Shown: one piece after another, positions 56,722 through 64,000 of the stretch
Layout: each line of letters opens with the position of its first letter
Numbering within the stretch: the stretch's first letter is position 1
Source of the DNA: Rheum nobile
Taxonomy: Eukaryota > Streptophyta > Magnoliopsida > Caryophyllales > Polygonaceae
Reading direction: 5' to 3'
Assembly: GCA_027886185.1 (NCBI GenBank)
Contig: WOAB01000109.1
Location: 6,862,501-6,926,500, forward strand
DNA length: 64,000 bases
Program-made: the position numbers and the translations under genes
Notes under the pieces: model-generated
Databases searched by the model: none
The model's input: the letters and a program-made list of their open reading frames with translations, nothing else
What the model was told of the DNA's origin: nothing

Positions 56722-57285
56722 TCATTCCATTGCTCTTGCGCGGGCTCTTGTCATCGGACCATTCGAGCGTACCTTTATTGCGTCCTCTTCGTCCTTTGCC
56801 GTCATTGAGGGGGTCATGGAGCTATCAATCTCCCCTTCTTGGCTGCGAAGCATCCCCGCTTCATCCTCGTCGTCAAAAGCAGGCGGCGTGTAAGGCGCAA
56901 GGTCAGCGACGTTGAAAGTCGGATGCGCGCCATAGTCATCGGGTAACTCCAAGCGGTAGGCGTTGGCCCCAAGGCATTGTAGTACCTGGAAAGGACCATC
57001 ACCTCCCGCGTCCAGCTTGTGGCATCGCTTCAATGGAAAGCGTTCCTTGCGTAAGTGCTGCCACACCAAGTCTCCGGGTTCATATGTAATCGGGCGGCGG
57101 TTTTTGTTGCGCTCAACGGCTACTTGCTCGGACCTCCACTCCAGCTGCTGCCTCGTCCTCTCATGCAAAGTCTTGACCTGGTCCGCATGCTCCACTCCCT
57201 TGAGGCTTTCCTTGTCCTTCATTGGCCGTGGAACGAGATCTAGAGGGGTGAGCGGGTTGAGGCCGTAGACAACCTGGAAGGGAGT
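56722..57285 (-). pseudogene. Gypsy integrase C-terminal fragment
   Basis: The minus frame runs from 57285 (cut by Athila-2) to the stop at 56722-56724. It covers the integrase tail, FQVVYGLNPLTPLDL, then the GPY/F-type module (YEPGDLVWQHLRKERFP, KLDAGGDGPFQVL, YRLELPDDYG, FNVADLAPYT), and ends with GPMTRARARAME. This end is typical of plant Ty3/Gypsy chromovirus polyproteins. The catalytic core, RT and gag would lie beyond Athila-2, outside the window. The fragment itself has no internal stop. Confidence 0.88.
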
Positions 57286-58670
57286 TGATATGCGGTATAT
57301 TGTATAGCTTATCTAGTGGTTATTAGCATGATTTAGATGATGTTTCGATATGATTTGATGGTGATTCTGTAATCCGGAAGAGAAGACTAGAAGTGAAGAA
57401 ATCATGAGATTTACAGAGGTTTGAGGTGCATTGAAGAGTAGAAGAACAGTGTGCTGAATTCAATTGGTTCATTCTATTTACTCAGATGTCCAAATGGAGT
57501 GATTCCAATTCGAGGAGTTAGATCTTGAAGTCTACTATAAGTCCTCAAAATACGAGCGCAATCCGAGTTGGGAATCAAAAGTTATGACGTTTGTACGGAA
57601 GTGTTGCAGCTGCTGGAGTACCACCGCACCCGCGGCAACATCACCGCACCCCGCGGTGAGCCAGCATAGAAGAAGGCGCGAAGTTCCGGAAGACCACCGC
57701 ACCCCGCGGTGGGTATTGCCGCACCCAGCGGTGACGATGCGCTGAAGACTTTCCCGAATTTATTTCCGGAATTTCTATTTTCTTTTTATTTTATTTCTGA
57801 AACTTTGTTTCCAAGTTTGTTATTTTCTTTTCTTTATTTCTGAATTATTTGCCCTAGTATTTAAGGATCTATTCTAAAAACCCTAGTTGCCACCTATCTT
57901 AGTTTTTCTCTCACAAACCCTATGAAGAACTAAGCTTCCATTGTTGCACTTGACGTTTTGAAGCCTTCAATTGATTGGTTGTGAGTTTTCTACTCTTGTT
58001 CGATTTCCTATCTAGTTGGATTAATTCTCTTGTGCTTGAATGTTTATTGGTTTATGTTGATTTATCTAGAGTAGCTACCTAGGTCTATTGATATCTTCCT
58101 AATTGCTAGGACTTGTGATTCCGGGTTCGGGTTGCATATCTAGTAGCAAACACGATTTACATAAGCGGGTTGCGAGTGTTCATCGTGAGAGAGAGTTAAT
58201 TGCATGTTATAGTAACGGGTTGTTTCTATTGCATGTATCTTGCTGAATCCTTGGTTGAATGCTATTGCTTTATTGAGTCTTGAAGGTTTTCGGATTTGAC
58301 TTAGTAATAAGTACTATTAGGGCTGGTAGAACTAATAGTTACCTATGATCGGGATAAGAACAACTAAAGGAAAGATAAGAACTTGAGACTAATAGAATTC
58401 AGTGATCAACCATATCTCTTGTTGTGTGGATCTTTGTCACGTGTGACGCTTTTCCCCATCATATTCACAACCTTTACTTGCGAACTTGTTTACTTGTTAC
58501 TTGGTCACTAAGAAACCGATACAAAACCCCCCCTAGTTCCTAGTTGGTGACTTGAGAAACACAAGAATAGATAACCTGATTCCCTTGGGTTCGACCCTGA
58601 CAAGCTTGCTATACTCTTTAGTAGGTACTTTAGGATTTCTTTGATTAGGCATACGACTTTAGGCCTGTCA
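57286..58670 (+). repeat. Athila-2 5' LTR (1385 bp)
   Basis: TGATATGCGG...GGCCTGTCA; the first bases match the Athila-1 LTR start TGATATGCTG. Palindromes of a different word (CACCGCACCCCGCGGTG) occur in pairs at 57621-57655 and 57699-57735, dyads starting about 20-22 bp apart. A promoter-like TATTTAAGG lies at about 57859-57867. Confidence 0.88.
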
Positions 58671-58674
58671 AAAT

Positions 58675-58691
58675 TGGCGCCGTTGCCGGGG
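58675..58691 (+). other. Athila-2 primer binding site (tRNA-Asp type)
   Basis: TGGCGCCGTTGCCGGGG four bases after the LTR; a perfect match to the usual Athila/Tat primer site. Confidence 0.9.
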
Positions 58692-58778
58692 AATCAAAAT
58701 TTATGTTTTTGTGGCGCCGTATGGACCTATCTTACGGTCCACACTCGTGCTACTGATTTCTTTTTCTTTGTTACAGAT

Positions 58779-59939
58779 ATGGAGTTCTGGGGAGAGCCGC
58801 GATGTGTCCCATACTCCTACGCATACACTATAGGGTGGAGCGATCACCCCAATTCGAGTTATGGATACCAACAATACCCTCCATATGGTCATGACTACCA
58901 GGAGTTCTACTCGGAGCCACAATCGTTCTACCAGTAGGGTACTCCACGGCAGTATAATCCGGCCTATGAGCATAGCCCACCAGTGTCCAATCCAAGTTCA
59001 TCCATGTCAACTAAAGATATGCTCCAAGCTTTGACTAAACATTTCAGCACTAGTGTTCAAACTAGGGAGTCTAACATCAAGAATTTAGAAAAGCAGATGG
59101 AGCAAATGGTTGAAGCTATCAATAGGATCGATGCAAGGACTTCGAGGAATCTACCATCTCAAACGGTAGTTAACCCGAGAGCAAATGTTAGTTCCGTGAC
59201 GCTCAGAAGTGGTAAGCAACTGAACGTCGCTCCTAGTGCTGAAGAGGACGACACAAAAGATGAGAACTCTCTGTCGAGCTCACCGCACCCACGGCAAGAA
59301 GACCGCACCCGCGGTGGGACTACAGAAGAGCAACTAAGCTCTCAGTCGAGATCACCGCACCCCGCGCCACTCTCGCCGCACCCAGCGGCCACACCACCGC
59401 ACCCCGCGGTGAGTCACCGCACTCGCGGTGACGGAGCCCTAGAATTCCGAGACTTTTCTGTCGGGACGACCGCACCCATGGTGGATTCTGACCGCACCCG
59501 CGGTGGACCTTCTGGAGTTATGAAAGAGCCCTACGTCGACATCTATGTTTGTCCGTACTTTCCCCCTCTCGGTTCTGAGAAGCCTCCCGCACCCTTCCCT
59601 GAGGCTCTGAAGGACACCCAAAAGGTGGAGAATGACAAAGGTTTATTTGACACCTTCAGTAGCTGCAAGGCGAACGTTCCTTTGGTCATACTGGCAAACA
59701 ACGTCACTCGCTGCACATAAGTTTTAAGGGCGCTGGGCAATATCAAAAAGAAACCAAAGGGGAAGTACAAGAAGGAGGCCTTGATTCAAGTGGCAGATTT
59801 TTACATGCTGGATACAAGGCAGGATAAGCATGCAGCCCCTGAGATGTTGGGTAGACCGTTCCTAAAGATGGAAAGTGCATTCATTGATATGAACATCGGT
59901 CCACCCATCATGAAGTGCAGGAGGACGGGGGTCAAGTGA
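58779..59939 (+). pseudogene. Athila-2 truncated gag-protease frame
   Basis: One frame from the ATG at 58779 to a TGA at 59937-59939 that is supplied by the inserted Athila-3 LTR, with stops at 58935 and 59718. In order: Tyr/Pro linker (YTIGWSDHPNSSYGYQQ), coiled coil (MSTKDMLQALTKHF...), signature LPSQTVVNPRANVSSVTLRSG, a palindrome-encoded Pro/His/Arg/Gly linker (59280-59510), EKPPAPFPEALKD, a VILANNVTRC motif, then LDTRQDKHAAPEMLGRPFLK. Capsid, zinc knuckle and protease active site are missing. The same plan, in the same order, occurs in Athila-3. Confidence 0.85.
59280..59512. repeat. Palindrome cluster in Athila-2 gag linker
   Basis: About eight units of CACCGC(A)CCCGCGGTG type, including runs of pairs 20-22 bp apart, read in frame as Pro-His-Pro-Ala and Arg-Thr-Arg-Gly-Gly. 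Confidence 0.82.
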
Positions 59940-60756
59940 CGTGGCCTAAGGTCGTTATGCCAAATCAAAGTAAACCTCAACTTCCAAACTAGTATAGTAA
60001 GTAAGCAAGGGTCGAAATCCCAAGAGAATCACAAGCGTCTATATTCCTGTCACAAATTGAATACCAATCGAACAATAGTAACAAAAGTTTTTTTTTTTGA
60101 GGTTTTACTCAAGTAGAAAATAAAACAGAATAAATAGTATGCAATCAAATGTGAGAAAACACTTAGCCAGGCAATTTCCACTTAAGTTTTGGTTGGTTGA
60201 TCCTAGATTACTTCCAATTCCTTCCTATGATTATTCCTGTCCCGATCTTGTGTAGATTAATAAGGAAACCATCCCTAAGAACCCTTACCAATGAATAACC
60301 CTAGCACCACTAGTGATTCAACCCAAAGGCAGCAATGAACATAAGAATTAACCAGGATACACATAACACCTCAACCAGAAGCATTCAACATGTAATCAAA
60401 TCTCTACATAGATAAAATCCACCAAAGCAAATAAAACCTATGCTTGCCACTCCAGACCAGGACGTTAGCCCAACAGTTTCCTAATCATAGCAATATGAGT
60501 AACAATCAATAAACCTAGATGGCCTGTCTAGACAAATCAATAATTATTCAATGATATTATGCTTAAGAGAAGAGATATAGATCAATAGGAATTGAGAAAG
60601 GGAACATAACCTCACAACCAATAATCAAAACTTAAGCTTCCATTGCCAGACTAAGCAAAAGTGCTTAGCCTTCCATAGTCTTGAGAAAACAACGATGATG
60701 TAAAACTAAAACCTGATATCTGAGAGTCCTTCTAGAATGAGCTCTCTTCCTAGGTT
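59937..60756 (-). repeat. Athila-3 3' LTR, U3 part missing
   Basis: 820 bp closely matching 63011-63829 (TGACGTGGCC... versus TGACGTTGCC...). At 60757 similarity stops abruptly, so the U3 end and polypurine tract have been lost or replaced. Confidence 0.8.
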
Positions 60757-61293
60757 CAACAGTCGAACTTCCCAAGAGATAGATCATGGAATGCTGGAAC
60801 TCCGAACTCAGTATGCATAGGTGGTGACGCACAGGTGAAGACGTACCGCAGGGGACAACATGGATCAAGGGTACACCGGTTGTTGTTCGCGAACATGATG
60901 AAGAAAGACCGCCTCAGAACCGCCATGAATGAACCGCCGTGGAAATAACCGCCATAAAGGAGGGAACCGTCGTGGAAGAATCGCCATGGAAGGAACACCG
61001 TGGAGGAACCGCGATTGCGGCAGTGAAGGCCGCGATCGCGGGTAACATACAAATTTTTTTTTTGTCAGACTAAACCCTAATTCGCGGCGCGCCATGGGGC
61101 CGCGATCGCGGGTTTTATGCCGCGATCGCGGTTTTTTCTCGACTTTCTCCGACCGCGATCGCGGGTTTTATGCCGTGGTCGCGGTTTCTTCTCAGATTTT
61201 CTGCGTGGTTTAGTCAAACAAAAACAGAGCAAAAATTTCGAAAACAAGGGAAAACTAAGCTTCTGAAAGAAAAACTAAGTTGAAAGTCTTACC
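60757..61293 (-). other. Athila-3 3' region with minisatellite and palindromes
   Basis: A short GGAACCGCCATGGA-type minisatellite at 60898-61015, then pairs of CCGCGATCGCGG at 61015-61175; the cleanest pair, at about 61100-61131, has the 20-bp offset. No ORF supported. Confidence 0.6.
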
Positions 61294-61311
61294 TCGGGTT
61301 GCCTCCCGAGC
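61294..61311 (-). other. Conserved hairpin after the Athila-3 ORF
   Basis: CTCGGG-TTGCCT-CCCGAG, identical to 10942-10959 in Athila-1, in the same position just past the gag/protease frame. Confidence 0.7.
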
Positions 61312-61353
61312 AGCGCCTTGGTTACTGTCGTGGCTCGACATGGTGCTCTCTAT

Positions 61354-62850
61354 TCATCCCGGGTCGCTTACAGCGACCACCCATCTTGGTTCCAAATCTG
61401 GGGGGTGCCTCTCCAGGTACGACTGTACCCCCTTCCTTATGTCTTTCATTGTGAGCGGATCACCCTTCGTATCCATGACCGCAGTTGTCATCTTCAAGAA
61501 TTCTCTTCCCAGCATTGTAGAGGTTGCACGCCTATCCTGCCCCGTGTCTAGTATGAGGTAATCCGACATCTGGCCTGCAACCTCACTCTTTTGCTTCACC
61601 TTCGGCTTCTTTCCTATCTTCCGCCTCGCCTTCACAGAATCTGCACAACGAGGGATGTTGTTGGCCAGTGTGACCAAAGGAGCTTCTGGCTTGCTTCCAT
61701 TGAGAGCCTCAGGGGGAGGTGTGATGGGGATCTGGGACTCCAGCAAGGGCCATTCATGTTGAGTGTAGTTTTGAGGCTCATAGTCCATGTCCTCGTCCAT
61801 CTCCTCTTCAATTTCAGGAGAACATACCGCGTCAGGTAGCATACTGTTCTTGAAGCTTTTGATTTCCTCTTCGAGGTCCTTCTCAACCTCATCATCAAAT
61901 TCAGCACAATGCCCTATTTCACCCAGCATACCGTGGTTGCAGCACTCCTCCCGCGGTCGCGGTTTCTCTTCTGCGGGGAGCTCTCCAAATTCTGCCTTCT
62001 CCTCAACATGCCGCTGGGCAGCATTGCCCTTGGGTTGAGATTCTACTATAGCAGGTATCCATTGCGTCAGCCACTCCATTGATGCACCCAAGCTTAACAA
62101 AGTTTGATGAGATGATTGGTGCTGAATATGATTTTGCTGAGAGAGTTCACATTTGCTGAAGATGTCAAAGATCTCTTGGTTAGTCTTTGGCCTTCTTTTC
62201 TCCTTCAATGCCTTGGGAAATGGTGCAGGTGGCTTTTCAGGGTTGAGCGGGGAAAATTCTGGCTGGATATAATCTGTGTAATCCTCCGTGTTCAACCCGC
62301 GATCGCGGTTTTCACCCCGCGGTCGCGGTTCACTGATGACATATTCTGATTCTCGATCTTCCGCCTCGCGATCGCGGTTTTCGACCCGCGATCGCGGTTC
62401 CTCCTCGTTGTTTCTCGCCTTTTCCGTGATATAACCGCGATCGCGGTTTTCACCCCGCGATCGCGGTTCTGCCCAGCGTGCAACCCTTATTGGCGCTTCA
62501 TCCTTTTCCACATCATAGGGGTCATTCACCCTTTTTCCACTTCTCAAGGTGACTGCATTGGCTTCCTGCTGATGTTCGCAGTCCTTGCTTTGAGTTTCCG
62601 CCATTGCAGGTGGCCAATGCCTTGGCTGTCCCAGTGATGCACCCAAGCTTAATATAGATTGCTGAGAGGATTGGTGCAGAGTATAATTTTGCTGGGAGAG
62701 CTGAGAGAATCCCTCTTTCATTACTTGTGCGTTGTTTGCACCGGCTTGAATCACCGCTTGTGTTAATGCTTGAAGTGTTTGGGTGAGTGCCAGCAGTGTG
62801 TTCTCACCATAGCTAGAGTTCTCCAACAATGTCATGCTTTCTTGCGCCAT
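61354..62850 (-). CDS. Athila-3 single ORF, truncated gag-protease protein, 498 aa
   Basis: Open from the ATG at 62850 with no stop for 498 codons, the longest intact frame in the window. It starts with a Gln/Leu-rich helical region. It has a direct internal duplication: LSQQNYTLHQSSQQSILSLG at residues 51-70 and LSQQNHIQHQSSHQTLLSLG at 236-255, each unit about 39 residues. Between the copies lie the Athila motif ANAVTLRSGKR (97-107), a linker of PRSRGENRDRG-type repeats encoded by palindromic DNA, and PEKPPAPFPKALKEK. An acidic stretch (EVEKDLEEEIK), VTLANNIPRC, and ILDTGQDRRATSTMLGREFL follow. No capsid, zinc knuckle or enzyme. An intact frame with this composition suggests selection or very recent activity. 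Confidence 0.75.
   Translation of the reverse strand: MAQESMTLLENSSYGENTLLALTQTLQALTQAVIQAGANNAQVMKEGFSQLSQQNYTLHQSSQQSILSLGASLGQPRHWPPAMAETQSKDCEHQQEANAVTLRSGKRVNDPYDVEKDEAPIRVARWAEPRSRGENRDRGYITEKARNNEEEPRSRVENRDREAEDRESEYVISEPRPRGENRDRGLNTEDYTDYIQPEFSPLNPEKPPAPFPKALKEKRRPKTNQEIFDIFSKCELSQQNHIQHQSSHQTLLSLGASMEWLTQWIPAIVESQPKGNAAQRHVEEKAEFGELPAEEKPRPREECCNHGMLGEIGHCAEFDDEVEKDLEEEIKSFKNSMLPDAVCSPEIEEEMDEDMDYEPQNYTQHEWPLLESQIPITPPPEALNGSKPEAPLVTLANNIPRCADSVKARRKIGKKPKVKQKSEVAGQMSDYLILDTGQDRRATSTMLGREFLKMTTAVMDTKGDPLTMKDIRKGVQSYLERHPPDLEPRWVVAVSDPG
62285..62470. repeat. Palindrome pairs in the Athila-3 ORF
   Basis: Three pairs of CCGCGATCGCGG / CCGCGGTCGCGG with 8-bp spacers (TTTTCACC, TTTTCGAC, TTTTCACC), dyad starts 20 bp apart; a single further copy at about 61951. 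Confidence 0.88.
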
Positions 62851-62988
62851 AGCTAGAGTTCTCCAACAGAATTATCTACTCTGAAGTGCACTTCTTCAAT
62901 GAAAAGTTAGTAATGTTAGAGGGAACCGTAAGATAGGTTCCCTAGAAAGATCAATATTCAATTTATTTACAAGAAAACAGACAGTGAT

Positions 62989-63006
62989 TCCCCGGCAACG
63001 GCGCCA
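62989..63006 (-). other. Athila-3 primer binding site (tRNA-Asp type)
   Basis: The minus strand reads TGGCGCCGTTGCCGGGGA just inside the 5' LTR. Confidence 0.9.
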
Positions 63007-63010
63007 AATT

Positions 63011-64000
63011 TGACGTTGCCTAAGGTCGTTATGCCAAATCAAAGTAAACCTCAACTTCCAAACTAGTATAGTAAGTAAGCAAGGGTCAAAATCACAAGAG
63101 AATCACAAACGTCTATATTCCTGTCACAAATTGAATACCAATCGAACAATAGTAACAAAAGGTTTTTTTTTGAGGTTTTAAACAAGTAGAAAATAAAACA
63201 GAATAAATAGTATGCAATCAAATGTGAGAAAACACTTAGCCAGACAATTTCCACTTAAGTTTTGGTTGGTTGATCCTAGATTACTTCCAATTCCTTCCTA
63301 TGATTATTCCTGTCCCGATCTTGTGTAGATTAATAAGAAAACCATCCCTAAGAACCCTTACCAATGAATAACCCTAGCACCACTAGTGATTCAACCCAAA
63401 GGCAGCAATGAACATAAGAATTAACCAGGATACACATAACACCTCAACCAGAAGCATTCAACATGTAATCAAATCTCTACATAGATAAAATCCACCAAAG
63501 CAAATAAAACCTATGTTTGCCACTCCAGACTAGGACGTTAGCCTAACAGTTTCCTAATCATAGCAATATGAGTAATAATCAATAAACCTAGATGGCCTGT
63601 CTAGACAAATCAATAATTATTCAATGATATTCTGCTCAAGAGAAGAGATATAGATCAATAGGAATTGAGAAAGGGAACATAACCTCACAACCAATAATCA
63701 AAACTTAAGCTTCCATTGCCAGACTAAGCAAAAGTGCTTAGCCTTCCATAGTCTTGAGAAAACAACGATGATGTAAAACTAAAACCTGATATCTGAGAGT
63801 CCTTCTAGAATGAGCTCTCTTCCTAGGTTAAATAGAAAAGAGAACTAATATGGGCCTAACAAGTTCCTATGCCCATTAAGAAAAGAAACGAAATAAAATG
63901 GAAAAATAAGAAAATAAATTAGAAAAGATAGACTCGAGAAAAGTCAGAACTTCCAGCGTCGACGACCCGCGATCGCGGCCCATTTACCGCGATCGCGGCC
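63011..64000 (-). repeat. Athila-3 5' LTR, partial
   Basis: 990 bp to the window edge. It includes the U3 part missing from the other LTR and a palindrome pair CCGCGATCGCGG-CCCATTTA-CCGCGATCGCGG at 63967-63998. Confidence 0.85.

Larger units (their letters stand above)
57286..59936 (+). mobile_element. Athila-2: non-autonomous Athila-like element, 5' part
   Basis: 5' LTR, tRNA-Asp primer site and a gag-derived frame on the plus strand, inserted in the Gypsy integrase at 57285 and interrupted at 59937 by Athila-3. The gag lacks capsid and zinc knuckle: it starts only about 90 bp after the primer site with the Tyr/Pro-rich linker that follows the knuckle in Athila-1. A protease-flap remnant (MLGRPFLKM) follows without an active site. 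The 3' half lies beyond Athila-3, outside the window. Confidence 0.85.
59937..64000 (-). mobile_element. Athila-3: non-autonomous Athila-like element, 5' LTR runs off the window
   Basis: Minus strand. The 5' LTR begins at 63011 and is cut by the window end. The primer site is at 62989-63006, a single 498-aa ORF at 61354-62850, the conserved hairpin at 61294-61311, a palindrome-rich 3' region, and a partial 3' LTR at 59937-60756. No capsid, zinc knuckle, RT or integrase. Internal length only about 2.3 kb. Inserted into Athila-2. Confidence 0.85.

Noticed and set aside
61354..61620. D-T-G in the Athila-3 ORF (ILDTGQD) as a protease active site
   Set aside because: Alignment with Athila-1 (VMDMRHDKHSAPVMLGRPFL) and Athila-2 (LDTRQDKHAAPEMLGRPF) shows this is the region after the flap, not the active site; the resemblance is chance.
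62285..62470. Regular palindromic repeats with fixed spacers, CRISPR-like
   Set aside because: Units are 12 bp with 8-bp near-constant spacers inside a retrotransposon ORF in a plant genome; no cas genes and no unique spacers.

Overview
The window is plant nuclear DNA, almost certainly from a eudicot. The evidence is a fused UMP synthase gene with plant-style introns, plant clades of LTR retrotransposons (Athila-like, Del/Tekay-like and Copia), a plant mariner with a DD39D catalytic triad, and short TTTAGGG-type tracts. I cannot name the species. Only one convincing host gene is present: UMP synthase (UMPS), complete on the minus strand in seven exons (36967-40516). Nearly everything else is transposable elements, many nested with exact boundaries and target-site duplications (TSDs).

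Left block (1-27.9 kb). A minus-strand Copia element (Copia-1) lies across 1-743 and 17228 to about 27853. Its gag is split by a minus-strand Athila-like element (744-17227, TSD gtttc). That Athila is itself split by a gag-only Del/Tekay-like element (3322-10902, TSD aaaaa) and by a 2.4-kb solo LTR (11390-13838, TSD cctag), which sits in the protease active-site codons. The Copia-1 leader holds a 598-bp hAT-type MITE (18724-19321). Its LTR holds a young but dead plus-strand Copia (Copia-2, 20200-27640, TSD tataa).

Middle block (27.9-42.3 kb). This stretch is AT-rich. It holds two RNase H-like fragments, a tRNA-derived SINE, telomere-like and other short repeats, a Mutator-type MITE built around GTGCACC repeats (31291-32079), a PIF/Harbinger remnant (35051-36692), UMPS, and a second Mutator-type MITE with a GTGTGCATG-type array (41211-42024). 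Both Mutator MITEs have 9-bp TSDs.

Right block (42.3-64 kb). A 7.4-kb mariner-like element (42341-49760) carries a DD39D transposase interrupted only by stop codons. It also carries a nested solo LTR (44951-47763, TSD acttc) and an opposite-strand 111-aa ORF with three tandem SUMO-interaction-like motifs. A three-copy 490-bp tandem array follows (50371-51821), then another solo LTR (52570-55378) and a Gypsy integrase/LTR fragment (56005-57285, minus). The block ends with two Athila-like elements head to head (57286-59936 plus; 59937-64000 minus, running off the window).

Two patterns recur. First, the Athila-like and Del-like elements lack reverse transcriptase and integrase wherever enough of them is visible, so the region is rich in gag-only, non-autonomous LTR elements. 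Second, several families carry GC-rich near-palindromes in pairs with a repeat of about 20 bp (typically 12-bp dyad, 8-bp spacer, 12-bp dyad), both in LTR or untranslated DNA and inside the gag linker. Each family has its own palindrome 'word', but one word is shared between Gypsy- and Copia-type elements. This is the signal I find hardest to explain with known features.
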